From Verrucomicrobiaceae bacterium (GTDB lineage: Bacteria; Verrucomicrobiota; Verrucomicrobiia; Verrucomicrobiales; Akkermansiaceae), in contig JAIYDP010000425.1 of the NCBI GenBank assembly GCA_027487435.1, positions 1-42,312 of the forward strand: a stretch of DNA of 42,312 bases, read 5' to 3'. Below are positions 9,070-17,992 of the stretch, piece after piece; the stretch's first letter is position 1, and the number at the start of each line of letters is the position of its first letter. The translations under genes and the position numbers were made by a program. The notes beneath the pieces were generated by a model, which saw only the letters and a list, made by a program, of their open reading frames with translations, searched no databases and had not been told where the DNA came from.

Positions 9070-10500
9070 TTACACCAAGATTTTTTTCACCACGTTGCCG
9101 TGGACATCGGTGAGGCGGAAGTCGCGGCCTTGGGCTCGGTAGGTGAGTTGGGTGTGATCGAAGCCGAGCAAGTGCAGGATCGTCGCATTGAGGTCGTGGA
9201 CATGGACGCGATCTTCTACGGCGTTGAAGCCGAGTTCGTCGCTTTTTCCTAACTCGAAGCCGCCTTTCACGCCGCCGCCAGCGAGCCACATGGTGAAGGC
9301 ATTCGGATGGTGATCGCGACCGTCGTTGCCGCCTTGTACCATCGGGGTACGACCAAACTCACCGCCCCAGATGATTAGTGTGTCATCGAGCAGGCCTCGC
9401 TGTTTGAGATCTGTGATGAGCGCGGCGCATGGTTTATCGACGTTTTTGCAGTTCTGAATGAGGTCACCTTTGAGATTGAAATGCTGATCCCATGATTCGT
9501 GGAATAGCTCTACAAAACGCACACCGCGTTCGATCAAGCGACGGGCGAGAAGGCAGTTGTTGGCGAAGGAGCGTTTGCCAGGCTCGGCACCGTACATTTG
9601 GCGGATGTGTTCTGGTTCTAACGAAATGTCAGTTACTTCTGGTGCCACATCTTGCATGCGGAACGCCATTTCGAAAGCGGCGATGCGGGTGTTGATTTCT
9701 GGATCGGCGATGGACTCGAAGCGTTTGTGATTGAGGAAATTGACGGCATCGATGGTTTGGCGCTGCTGTTGGCGAGTGATGCCTTTCGGATTCGAGAGAT
9801 AGAGGACTGGCTCGCCGATGGAGTTGAAAGAAACGCCATCGTGAACACTGGGGAGGAAACCTGATGCCCAGTTGCTGGTGCCGCCGGAGGGGCCTTTGAT
9901 ACCGGAGGAAAGGACGACGAAAGCCGGAAGATTTTGGTTCTCTGAACCAAGTCCGTAGGACACCCAGGAACCTAGCGACGGGCGACCGAATTGTTGCGAC
10001 CCAGTGGACATGAGAATCTGTGCGGGCGCGTGGTTGAAGGCATCGGTATGCATTGAGCGGATTAACGAAATGTCATCTGCGCAGGAGCCGATGTGGGGCA
10101 GAAGTTCTGCCATTTCCATGCCACATTTGCCGTAATTTTTGAAGGGGAACTTTCCACCTAACAATTTGTTTTCGGGGCGAATGAAAGCGGACTGGTAGCC
10201 CTTGAGGAGTTCGGCGGGCGGATTTTTCCCGTCCATCTTGATCAACTCAGGCTTCTTGTCGAAGAGGTCGATGTGACTCGGTGCTCCACCCATGAAGAGG
10301 AAGATAACATTTTTCGCCTTTGCGGGAAAATGCGGTGCCTTGGGGATTTGCGGGTTGTCCATGAGCGATGCTGCATGGCTGGATTTCGTGCCGAGTAGAG
10401 AAGTTAAGGCTACGGAGCCGAGACTGAGTCCGCAGTCTTTCATGAACCAGCGGCGTGAAAAGGAGCGCTGGGTGTCGTGGAGCATGGATGGTGGGATCAT
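9070..10500 (-). CDS. DUF1501 Tat-exported sulfatase-like protein (pair 1)
   Basis: This is a 476-residue protein with a twin-arginine signal (SRRWFMK, residues 14-20, then a hydrophobic stretch). It has a DUF1501 domain (PF07394), an alkaline-phosphatase/sulfatase-like fold. Landmarks are VIFLFMGGAPSHIDLFDKKP near the N-terminus, HPNAFTMWLAGGGVKGG and WGGEFGRTP with GRDHHP near the C-terminus. The metal-binding residues expected of the fold (the early Asp/His and the EFGRTP...DHHP block) are present. It starts 4 bases after the stop of the DUF1549/DUF1553 gene, so the two are translated as a unit. In Planctomycetes and Verrucomicrobia such pairs are numerous and often tied to degradation of sulfated or complex polysaccharides. 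The enzymatic activity has not been settled for the family. Confidence 0.93.
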   Translation of the reverse strand: MIPPSMLHDTQRSFSRRWFMKDCGLSLGSVALTSLLGTKSSHAASLMDNPQIPKAPHFPAKAKNVIFLFMGGAPSHIDLFDKKPELIKMDGKNPPAELLKGYQSAFIRPENKLLGGKFPFKNYGKCGMEMAELLPHIGSCADDISLIRSMHTDAFNHAPAQILMSTGSQQFGRPSLGSWVSYGLGSENQNLPAFVVLSSGIKGPSGGTSNWASGFLPSVHDGVSFNSIGEPVLYLSNPKGITRQQQRQTIDAVNFLNHKRFESIADPEINTRIAAFEMAFRMQDVAPEVTDISLEPEHIRQMYGAEPGKRSFANNCLLARRLIERGVRFVELFHESWDQHFNLKGDLIQNCKNVDKPCAALITDLKQRGLLDDTLIIWGGEFGRTPMVQGGNDGRDHHPNAFTMWLAGGGVKGGFELGKSDELGFNAVEDRVHVHDLNATILHLLGFDHTQLTYRAQGRDFRLTDVHGNVVKKILV

Positions 10501-10504
10501 GGTC

Positions 10505-13500
10505 TTAGTTCTTGGTGATAGTTTCGTCGAGATTTAACAATACGCGAGCTACGGTAGCAGCGGCGGAAAGTTGTGGTAGCGGGTGCTTGCGCAGATCGAG
10601 CGTTACAGGTTGATAGGTTTGCAGCAGGAGTTGTGCATTTGGCACGTCCGCATTGGCGAGCGAGGATTGGTATATTTTCTCTAACGCATTGAGTTCTTCG
10701 GCATCAGGAATACGGGCGGTGCAGCGTTGGAATGCACGGCTGATGTTTTCACGCAGGGAGCCATTATCGCTGAGCATGGAGTGAGCCAGTGACAGCGCAG
10801 CTTCAAGAGAGACCTGTTCGTTGAGAGTGACGAGGGCTTGCAGAGGCGTTGTGGAAAGGGTGCGGCGCACACAGGAGACAGCCCCATTCGGGGTATCGAA
10901 TGTCGCCAACATTGGGTATGGCACGGAGCGGAAGCGGAAGGTGTAAAGGGCTCGACGGTAGCGTTGCGAATCTTTTTCGACATCCCAAGTTTTCGGGCCA
11001 TAGGACACGGGGCGTTGGAAGAGATAATCGGGTGCAGGAGGAAAAACGCTGCGTCCACCGAGAGAGGGATTGAGCAGACCCGAGGCAGCAAGCTGGATGT
11101 CGCGCACGGTTTCCGCGGGGACGCGAAAGCGAGCGCCCGAGGCGAGTAGGCGATTTTTCGGATCCATTTCGCGAAGCTGTGGAGTCATGCGCGATGACTG
11201 TTGGTAGGTGGAGCTGCTGACGATGAGCGAGTGGATGTGTTTCATATTCCAGCCGCTGGACATGAATTCAGAGGCTAGCCAATCGAGCAATTGCGGATGC
11301 GAAGGTCGCGCAGCTTGGTGACCAAAATCCTCAGAGGTTTCTAACAAGCCGGTGCCGAAATAAGCTTGCCAGATGCGATTTACCATGACTCGTGCAGCGA
11401 CCGGAGATTGCGGATCGACGAGCCATTTGGCAAAAGTCAGGCGCGACTCAGGATTTTCACCAGCGGGGAGGGGATGGAGAAAGGCGGGGACGTGAGGTTT
11501 GACAACGTGCTTTGGCTTTGTTTGCTCGCCGCGTTCGAAGAGTCGGGTTTCGCGAGCTTGCTTTGATTCTGCTGCAACGAGTGCCCATGTCGGCTGGGGA
11601 ACCTGGGCGTAGAGAGCCTCGATTTGCTGGGTGGTGGCGGCGAACTGCGATTGATTTTCGCGCCAATGTTCAAACAACCGTTGCTCTTGTTCTGCGCTGC
11701 GTTTTGCAGGCTCTAACAGAAGTGCCTCCATCACTAAGGGTGGCAATGCATCGAGTGCATTCGGCAGAGTTGCGGCGACCGAGAGGCGAATGCGCCCGAG
11801 GTTGAAAGTTTGGTTTTCATCGGAATTGTATCCGCCGTGTCGTGCTACGAGGCTATATTTGAAATGGATCTTGCCGTTGGTTTTGAAAGGTGTGGCAAGT
11901 TCAAAGGTAATCACTGCTGGGTCGTTATTGCGAGCAGCATCGCGTTCATTGGTCCAGGCTGTTTTCTCATTGCCATCAAGCGCAAAGGCGATCGGTCCGG
12001 TTTTACGATCATCGGCAAGACGTTTTGCATCGTTCGGGAAACGCAATGGGTCTAACGGTTTTTCTGGTGGGTTGATGCTCGCCACAGGATTGACCCATTT
12101 GAGCAACTCAACTTTATCGGGTTCAGCGCCCGCACGCAAAACGAATTCCGTGAGCGTGCCAGTTCCGCGTGTCGAGCGCCCCGGGCCATTCATCGGTAAA
12201 TACGGATCATTCATCAGTTCCAGGCGAGCCGAGCGAATCTCGGGAATCTCTAACGATGAGGTGAAAACCTCCGTGCCACGGGTGTTAGCGTAGCCCATGT
12301 TTATGATCGAGTGGTCGGGGAGAGGCCAGTATTTTTGTCCAGAGTCGCCCAGTTGATAGAGTTCTAACGAATGCCACTGCGTGCGAGGCAAGGAGAGGAG
12401 TTGTGTTTGCCATTCGGCGTAGGACTTTTCGATTTCGGGGGCGGAAGCGCGGAGTTTGCCATCGATGGCTTTGATTTCCGCAAGCAATTCATCCGCTGTT
12501 CTTTTTTCGGACTTGGTATAAGCGGGTATCGATGTTTCCTCAATGGTATTCAAAAAAGCAAACATGCCATAATATTCGTCATGCGTCAGTGGATCGTACT
12601 TGTGGGTGTGACACTGCGCGCATTGGGTAGTGAGTCCGAGAGTTGACTTTCCAATGGCGTCCATGCGGTCGAAAATTCCCTCGATGCGAAATTGTTCAGG
12701 CTTCGCTCCGCCTTCTTCATTGGTCATTGAATTACGCAAAAATCCCGTGGCGATACGATCATCTTGTGTCGCGTTTGGCAGCAAGTCGCCAGCGACTTGT
12801 TTGATGACAAATTCATTGTAGGGCATGTTGGCATTCATCGCGTCAACCACCCAGTCGCGATAGAAATGATGCATGCGAGCGAGGTCCTTTTCGTAGCCTG
12901 CGGAGTCCGCGTAGCGAGCTGCGTCGAGCCATTCGCGTGCCCAGCGTTCGCCAAAATGCGGACTTGCCATGAGGCGCTGAATTTCCTGCTCGGGTGATTT
13001 CATCTGCGCGATTTCATCGAGCGTGGGAGGCATGCCAATGAGGTCAAGCGACATGCGCCGCAGTAATGTCGTCGGGTCTGCTGCTTCTGCGGGTGAAAGA
13101 TTTTGCGCTTCAAGATTTGCTAGCACAAAGGCATCGATGGGGTTTTTCACCCATGCGCTTTTTTTCACATTGGGAATGGCAGGGCGCTCGGGAGTGGTGA
13201 AAGCCCAGTGTGTGCCCCATTTGGCGCCCTCGGTAATCCATTGGCGCAGCAAGGCGACTTGTTCTGGCGGCAGGGGCTTCTTTTTTTCTGGTGGCGGCAT
13301 GATTTCATCCGGATCACTGTGAGTGATGCGCTTGATAAGCTCAGAGGCATCGGGGTCACCAAGCACGATCACTTTGCCGCTATCGCCGCCTTTGAGCGTT
13401 TTTTCACGCGTATCCAATCGCAATCCGCCTTCCACCGATTCCTCGTCTGGACCGTGACAGGCGTAGCAGTTTTGCGATAAAATGGGCTGAATTTGTGTGG

Positions 13501-13570
13501 CAAAATCCACTTCAGCCAACACTGTGGCTGGGATTATAAGCAAAAGCGGAGTTACTCGTGTCATGCGCAT
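10505..13570 (-). CDS. Secreted cytochrome-like DUF1549/DUF1553 protein (PSD1 family, pair 1)
   Basis: This is a 1021-residue protein. It has a signal peptide (MTRVTPLLLIIPATVLA), then a planctomycete-type cytochrome c domain (PF07635) with the heme-binding motif CYACHGPD at about residues 35-42 and a methionine loop (EIMPPPEKKK). A DUF1549 domain (about 135-345) follows, with a second CxxCH (CAQCHTHKYDP). Next come a middle beta-rich region and DUF1553 (about 720-980), containing LTFAKWLVDPQSPVAARVMVNR and CVRRTLSTTPLQALVTLN. Two CxxCH motifs suggest covalent heme in the periplasm, but the reaction is unknown. The ATG at 13570 and a second one two codons later are both possible starts. It faces the PAS-AraC gene across 70 bases, which makes it the likely target of that regulator. 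Confidence 0.93.
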   Translation of the reverse strand: MRMTRVTPLLLIIPATVLAEVDFATQIQPILSQNCYACHGPDEESVEGGLRLDTREKTLKGGDSGKVIVLGDPDASELIKRITHSDPDEIMPPPEKKKPLPPEQVALLRQWITEGAKWGTHWAFTTPERPAIPNVKKSAWVKNPIDAFVLANLEAQNLSPAEAADPTTLLRRMSLDLIGMPPTLDEIAQMKSPEQEIQRLMASPHFGERWAREWLDAARYADSAGYEKDLARMHHFYRDWVVDAMNANMPYNEFVIKQVAGDLLPNATQDDRIATGFLRNSMTNEEGGAKPEQFRIEGIFDRMDAIGKSTLGLTTQCAQCHTHKYDPLTHDEYYGMFAFLNTIEETSIPAYTKSEKRTADELLAEIKAIDGKLRASAPEIEKSYAEWQTQLLSLPRTQWHSLELYQLGDSGQKYWPLPDHSIINMGYANTRGTEVFTSSLEIPEIRSARLELMNDPYLPMNGPGRSTRGTGTLTEFVLRAGAEPDKVELLKWVNPVASINPPEKPLDPLRFPNDAKRLADDRKTGPIAFALDGNEKTAWTNERDAARNNDPAVITFELATPFKTNGKIHFKYSLVARHGGYNSDENQTFNLGRIRLSVAATLPNALDALPPLVMEALLLEPAKRSAEQEQRLFEHWRENQSQFAATTQQIEALYAQVPQPTWALVAAESKQARETRLFERGEQTKPKHVVKPHVPAFLHPLPAGENPESRLTFAKWLVDPQSPVAARVMVNRIWQAYFGTGLLETSEDFGHQAARPSHPQLLDWLASEFMSSGWNMKHIHSLIVSSSTYQQSSRMTPQLREMDPKNRLLASGARFRVPAETVRDIQLAASGLLNPSLGGRSVFPPAPDYLFQRPVSYGPKTWDVEKDSQRYRRALYTFRFRSVPYPMLATFDTPNGAVSCVRRTLSTTPLQALVTLNEQVSLEAALSLAHSMLSDNGSLRENISRAFQRCTARIPDAEELNALEKIYQSSLANADVPNAQLLLQTYQPVTLDLRKHPLPQLSAAATVARVLLNLDETITKN

Positions 13571-13640
13571 CGGGAATACTATACGCGCTCTTGGGAAATA
13601 ATTCTAGGAAATCCACGTGAATTTATGGTAAGATCCGCGC

Positions 13641-14378
13641 ATGAACGAAGGTGTGCCAGTGCTGGCGAGCGAATCATTTGTCGCGTTGTTTGATCACATT
13701 CCGATGGTGATATTTTATACCAAAGACCTGACAGGGACCTTCACGCGTTGCAATCCACGCTTCGAGCAATTTCATGGGCTGGCAGCAGGAACGGCCATCG
13801 GCATGAATGATTTTGATCTGCACCCTGCACCGATTGCCTGTCGTTACCGCGCCGAAGATCAGGCGATCATCGAGACGGGCAAACCGATCACCAATCACAT
13901 CTGGCTGGTGCCAGGAGCGAAAGGTCTCCTGCGATGGTGGATTTCTAGCAAGTATCCGACCCGTGACCTCAACGGAATGATTACAGGCGTGGCAGGAGTG
14001 ATGCATCAAGTCTCCTCCACTTCTGGGATGATCGAGCCGTTTTCACGGATCGAACCCGCGTTGGCACTGATTCATGCTGAAAATGGCAGCCATGTTTCGA
14101 CTAGCGATTTGGCCTCTGCTTGCAGTTTATCCGAAAGCCAGTTCAATCGAGTATTTCGTCAAATGATCGGTGTTTCACCACAGCAATACGTATTGCGCAA
14201 TAGACTGGAAAATGCCAAAGAACTGCTCGCCAACAGTCATTTAAGTCTATCGGAAATCGCCATTCAGTCGGGCTTTTACGATGCAAGTGACTTCGGTAAA
14301 CAGTTTCGCCGACAGGAAAATCTCACGCCCCGACAATATCGCATGCAGCTTTTGAGTATGACCGCTGGAGAGAAGTAA
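13641..14378 (+). CDS. PAS-domain AraC-family transcription regulator
   Basis: The protein has 245 residues. Residues about 10-125 form a PAS sensor domain (FVALFDHIPMVIFYTKDLTG opening, GVAGVMHQV at its end). Residues about 140-240 are a two-helix-turn-helix AraC DNA-binding domain, with LASACSLSESQFNRVFRQMI as the first unit and LSEIAIQSGFYDASDFGKQF as the second, ending in the usual TPRQYR. The gene is divergent from the DUF1549/DUF1553-DUF1501 operon and shares a 70-base promoter region with it. This supports local control of that operon in response to a small ligand bound by the PAS domain. The ligand cannot be deduced. Confidence 0.92.
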   Translation: MNEGVPVLASESFVALFDHIPMVIFYTKDLTGTFTRCNPRFEQFHGLAAGTAIGMNDFDLHPAPIACRYRAEDQAIIETGKPITNHIWLVPGAKGLLRWWISSKYPTRDLNGMITGVAGVMHQVSSTSGMIEPFSRIEPALALIHAENGSHVSTSDLASACSLSESQFNRVFRQMIGVSPQQYVLRNRLENAKELLANSHLSLSEIAIQSGFYDASDFGKQFRRQENLTPRQYRMQLLSMTAGEK

Positions 14379-14454
14379 AGGTTGTTGCCGTAGGTTGAAA
14401 TTCTAACATTTGACACTAGCATTCCTGAGAGTCGATTGGCTCATGGGAGTGAAT

Positions 14455-14492
14455 CATGAGGCACTTACAAACGTCACAGTAAGTGCCTCATG
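14455..14492. repeat. Perfect 14-bp inverted repeat between convergent genes
   Basis: CATGAGGCACTTAC (14455-14468), a 10-base loop, then GTAAGTGCCTCATG (14479-14492). It lies between the 3' ends of the AraC gene and the PcfJ-like gene. It could work as a bidirectional transcription stop, but no T tract follows on either strand. Confidence 0.8.
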
Positions 14493-14522
14493 TACCGAGA
14501 TGTTCGGCAGTTCTGAGAGATA

Positions 14523-15833
14523 TTATGCCACAAAATACTCCCATTCATTCGTCCATTCTTCGAGACAGCTCCATGCTTGCTCACTTGGTCTTTTGTTGTA
14601 GCGACCTCGTAGTTCTTTAAGTTGTCTTGTGTCTCGGCATACTTCCAAAGTCAGACGTTCTTCTTCATCTTCTATTTGAACGATGAGGGAGAAAATCGAC
14701 CTTGATTTTTGTAAGCATAACTCGGAACGCATCGCGACACAGTGACGCATTTCGCGCCCTTCTGCGATCAACTCTGCGGCACTGGTTAATTCGCGCAAGT
14801 GTATCCAGCCTCGTTTCACTTGGTAGGGGCGCTGCAAGGAGCTTGGTATCATCGGGTGCCAACATTGCCTCATCATGCTGCTTATTTGCTGGCGGCAAGA
14901 AGGATGGCTAATGCTGCGTTTTTGCCATTCAGGTAAATGCACGCATAGGGCCTGCGCTGCATCTTTCCAGAATTTCCAAGCATACGCTCGTAATTCAAGG
15001 AGCGGTACTATCAGCAATTGTTCTACCCGATCATGTCTTTCCTCGCGAAACAACTCGACGAAGAGATCCGCCACTACGCCAAAAAATTTGGCTGTTGGCT
15101 CACTTGCATGCGAAAATTTCTCGATCAATCGTGACCACCAAGCGTCATTGCTCATATCGTTCGCCATGCGACTCATCACCACTTCGCGTGCCAAGCTCAA
15201 GCTGCCACCAACAGCCAGCACCTGTCCCCAGCGCAAAGCTTGTGCAATGCTGAGATTATCGGGCGCTAGCGTAGATTCGTGTAAGGCCCGACGACTGATT
15301 GTTCGCGGCAAACCTTTCAGATCGCGCCACGATGCGCCTTGCGCAAGTTGCACAAACCAGTCGCGTTCTCGCCAACGTAAATCACCCCGCACATGCCAAG
15401 CATGGTAGAGGAAATTCGGCAGATGATAACGGACAAACACATGGGCTAGGAAGGCGCGCATGATCGTCTTCACATCTGTTTGTCTCGGAGCTTGCCAGTC
15501 CTCTGGTTGTCGAATCCAGTTTGCTTCATAGGCACACATTCGCACCAAGACGGGAATGCTAGGGTGACTCCAGACGGGCACTTCGTCCCAGATCCGCGTT
15601 TGCTCTGCCAGGACTCTTACCAAGCGAGTGAGCAATGGTTGCATTTGCTGCTGCCACGCATCGGCACCACGCAGGTTTCTTCCCACCAAACGACATTGCT
15701 TTCGTAGGATGGGGTTTTTGACTTTTCGGGCAATCCAAGGTTCACGGCGCGCTACCTGCACGATGATCCGTGCGGCATGCCGTGAGTCCCTTGTGTCGCA
15801 CCTTGGTTCTCGCGAACCACATACGGCTTTCAT
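14523..15833 (-). CDS. PcfJ-like protein
   Basis: This is a 436-residue soluble protein with no signal peptide and many Arg/Trp residues. The C-terminal third (about 340-435) carries the PcfJ-type pattern (PF14284): a WIHLRELTSAAELIAEGREM segment, RHCVA, SRSIFSLIV, EERLTLEV, RQLKELRGRYNKRP and a closing W..W. The histidine-cysteine pair in MRHCV is a family hallmark. PcfJ-like proteins were first named on a conjugative plasmid, but they are widespread on chromosomes with no assigned function. It stands alone here, convergent with the AraC gene and separated from it by the 14-bp inverted repeat. The ATG at 15833 is the first in frame; its upstream region is A/T-rich. Confidence 0.75.
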   Translation of the reverse strand: MKAVCGSREPRCDTRDSRHAARIIVQVARREPWIARKVKNPILRKQCRLVGRNLRGADAWQQQMQPLLTRLVRVLAEQTRIWDEVPVWSHPSIPVLVRMCAYEANWIRQPEDWQAPRQTDVKTIMRAFLAHVFVRYHLPNFLYHAWHVRGDLRWRERDWFVQLAQGASWRDLKGLPRTISRRALHESTLAPDNLSIAQALRWGQVLAVGGSLSLAREVVMSRMANDMSNDAWWSRLIEKFSHASEPTAKFFGVVADLFVELFREERHDRVEQLLIVPLLELRAYAWKFWKDAAQALCVHLPEWQKRSISHPSCRQQISSMMRQCWHPMIPSSLQRPYQVKRGWIHLRELTSAAELIAEGREMRHCVAMRSELCLQKSRSIFSLIVQIEDEEERLTLEVCRDTRQLKELRGRYNKRPSEQAWSCLEEWTNEWEYFVA

Positions 15834-16235
15834 TTTTTTTCTATTCGTAATATTTTTTGTTAGATCGATTTCGCATCGTCATTCGACTGATGGAAAATCA
15901 TGGAAACATCCGCAATGTTTCATCAAATTGATGCACACTCATTTGCGGAAAAAGAAGGGTCAACCAGCGTCAATAAAACTCAGGTGGGAATTCTCACATC
16001 GAGTTCTTCAACGACTGGAGTGGTTTCTAACAAAAAATCAGGAATGAAAATTGCTCATGCGCATGGCCGAGGAGTAACGTTTTCCTTGGGATGTATGCAA
16101 GAGAAATTTTTTGCAGTGTCGCTGGTCGATCACGCTAGGGAATGGAAAGCTAGTAGAGGAACTTCACAGCAGGGCAGAGAGCACGGAGTAGTCCTTGTTA
16201 GATAAAATCATTTTTGTCATTTCTGTTAGATTTTT
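15834..16235. other. Gene-poor interval
   Basis: These 402 bases lie upstream of the PcfJ-like gene and downstream of the metalloprotease gene. A plus-strand frame of 101 codons (15900-16205) is open but has no recognisable motif, no ribosome site and overlaps another random frame, so I do not call it. GTTAGAT occurs three times (15859, 16198 and 16223 regions). The A/T-rich left end probably contains the PcfJ-like promoter. Confidence 0.5.
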
Positions 16236-17279
16236 CTATTTCGGATCACTGGTCGATTTGGCAGCGGCGAGAATGGCTTCGGCGCGGAGAATGGCGTGTT
16301 TTCTAGCGGTTGTGATTTCTTCGGCGGTCAGGTTATAGCCGTGCTTGATACCGCCCATCAATCGATGAAATTCCTTTTGAGTCTTTCGATCCGGGTGCAG
16401 CAATCCGAGGTTGTGCCCAAGCTCGTGACCGGCAGTTCGACCGATAGAACCAAACTTCATTGGTTCCGTCTCTGTTAGCAAACAAGCTGTTGGAGGCTTT
16501 TTTCCTCCTGAGGCTTTATCGCTAAAAACGCCAAGAAAAGCAACGTTGCCGCCAATGGTCGCAAAGCCTTGATAGGTGCTGCCGAGGAAAGGAAATAGGT
16601 AAATCTGGTGAATCGATGGATGGGATTGCTTGACTCCCGATAGCGCACCGATGCGTTCGGTTCTTCGCGCATTGTCCACGTTCATGCCGTCACGTGTTGA
16701 TCGCTCGATGCTGGCGATGGCATTCTTGGAATCGGCGATTTCTTCAAAAGGTCGATCAATCATACATTCCAGATCCCACTGGATGTTGGCCTTTTCCCAA
16801 ATGCGATTGATTTCGGGCAGGATGGATTCTTTCACCTGCTGCGGTGAGACCCACATGCGCATGGCAACTCCATTCTTGTTCATGACGATGCCGTGAACCA
16901 AGATGAAACGCAGTGGTAGGCGAATCGTGGAGTCAGCGTTGTTTGGCAAGCGAACCATTTTTGCGAGCTTCTGATCGTCGAGAGGCGTTCCCAGTGCGGC
17001 ACTGCGGCGAGTAAGGAAATCTTTTGCCTCTTGGGAAAATTCTTCGATGCGATAGCTCTGGCGTTTGGCGGGCGAGTGCTGAAGAATCACATAATCATCA
17101 TCGCCTTTGCCAAGGTATTCCGCCTGCCATATTTCGCCCTTGGTGGTTTTCCATTCTTTTGTCTCCTCGGCAGCAGCCTGGCCCATGACGATCCATGCCA
17201 GCAGTACGCAGTTCATGGCTTTTAGAAGTGAACGGCGCGAAATACCCAATCGCAGGTAAGGGAGAACGAATCGTTTCAT
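16236..17279 (-). CDS. Tat-exported metzincin-type metalloprotease with SHD1-like domain
   Basis: The protein has 347 residues. The N-terminus has a Tat-like signal (ISRRSLLKA, residues 13-21, then a hydrophobic stretch to about AAA-E at 37-38). Residues about 42-90 resemble the SLA1 homology domain 1 (SHD1): a WKTTKGEIWQAEYLG start, then VILQHSPAKRQSYRIEEFS. The C-terminal half is a zinc protease with HELGHNLGLLH at 285-295, the extended metzincin zinc site HExxHxxGxxH, and a methionine at 308 (RLMGG) suitable for the Met-turn. All three zinc histidines and the catalytic Glu are present. The SHD1-plus-protease layout suggests a periplasmic or secreted enzyme. The substrate is unknown. Confidence 0.82.
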   Translation of the reverse strand: MKRFVLPYLRLGISRRSLLKAMNCVLLAWIVMGQAAAEETKEWKTTKGEIWQAEYLGKGDDDYVILQHSPAKRQSYRIEEFSQEAKDFLTRRSAALGTPLDDQKLAKMVRLPNNADSTIRLPLRFILVHGIVMNKNGVAMRMWVSPQQVKESILPEINRIWEKANIQWDLECMIDRPFEEIADSKNAIASIERSTRDGMNVDNARRTERIGALSGVKQSHPSIHQIYLFPFLGSTYQGFATIGGNVAFLGVFSDKASGGKKPPTACLLTETEPMKFGSIGRTAGHELGHNLGLLHPDRKTQKEFHRLMGGIKHGYNLTAEEITTARKHAILRAEAILAAAKSTSDPK

Positions 17280-17359
17280 GATGGGGCGGATTGGGGTAGC
17301 CTTTGCGAGGGGCTATCGATTCACTCGACACACAGAATCAAAAGGAATCAATGGCGAAT

Positions 17360-17390
17360 GGAGTTGGGGGGAGTTGGGGGGAGTTGGGTT
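17360..17390. repeat. Short G-rich tandem repeat (10-bp unit, nearly three copies)
   Basis: The unit GAGTTGGGGG occurs at 17361-17370 and 17371-17380, followed by a partial GAGTTGGG. It lies in the intergenic space between the metalloprotease gene start and the 3' end of the glycine-zipper gene. The plus strand has several G runs and could form a G-quadruplex. A slippage-prone repeat is the simplest reading. Confidence 0.8.
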
Positions 17391-17395
17391 GGCGA

Positions 17396-17863
17396 TTAGT
17401 AGGCTACGCGCATGGTGTTGCCAGAGTAGAGGACACGAACACGCTGTCCAATATCGAAACCTGATGGTCGGCGTGGGTTTTCTTCTTGCACCACGGCTAC
17501 GGTTCCACCGCTATCGAGGCGCACGGTGATTTCGATGCCTTGTCGGGAACTCATTGACTGTTGAGCTTTTGAAGCGAGCGCGCTGCCCACAATTGCGCCG
17601 CCGACGGCGCCCGCAGTATTTGATGCGCGACCATTGCCGATATTGCTGCCGAGAAGTCCTCCTCCGATGGCTCCTAGTATGGATCCGGCTTGGTTGCCGC
17701 CTTCGATTTTTACATAGCGAACTTGGGTGATCTTTCCTGTCTGCACCGATTGTCCACTTCGTGCTTCGTTGCGTGAATAAACGTCTCCCGAAAGAGAATC
17801 TTGTGCACAAGAAACCATTAATCCGGCAATAACTGGTAGTACTATGAGATTTGCTTTTTTCAT
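17396..17863 (-). CDS. Glycine-zipper 2TM lipoprotein (SlyB/17-kDa-antigen-like)
   Basis: This is a 155-residue lipoprotein precursor with the signal MKKANLIVLPVIAGLMVSC (lipobox LMVSC). A linker with the pattern GKITQVRYVKIEG leads to a glycine-zipper membrane hairpin at about 57-95 (GSILGAIGGGLLGSNIG and GAVGGAIVGSALASKA). The protein ends with a small beta domain (ITVRLDSGGTVAVVQE and FDIGQRVRVLYSGNTMRVAY). The order matches outer-membrane lipoproteins of the SlyB/PcP/17-kDa antigen group, which have a structural role in the outer membrane. It is a single gene with intergenic gaps on both sides. Confidence 0.88.
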   Translation of the reverse strand: MKKANLIVLPVIAGLMVSCAQDSLSGDVYSRNEARSGQSVQTGKITQVRYVKIEGGNQAGSILGAIGGGLLGSNIGNGRASNTAGAVGGAIVGSALASKAQQSMSSRQGIEITVRLDSGGTVAVVQEENPRRPSGFDIGQRVRVLYSGNTMRVAY

Positions 17864-17992
17864 GACGGGGAGATTTTAGCCTAGCAAGGCTTGTGGTCAA
17901 CGAAGTTTCTTATTTTTGTGCACTTTGCTTTGTTGGCGCAAATGGAAAAGAAATGTTTCGTTAAGATGAGGAATATTTCGTTGGCGAAAGAT

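Noticed and set aside
15900-16205. 101-codon plus-strand open frame in the gap before the PcfJ-like gene
   Set aside because: No recognisable motif, no ribosome site, and it overlaps another random frame; left as a gene-poor interval.
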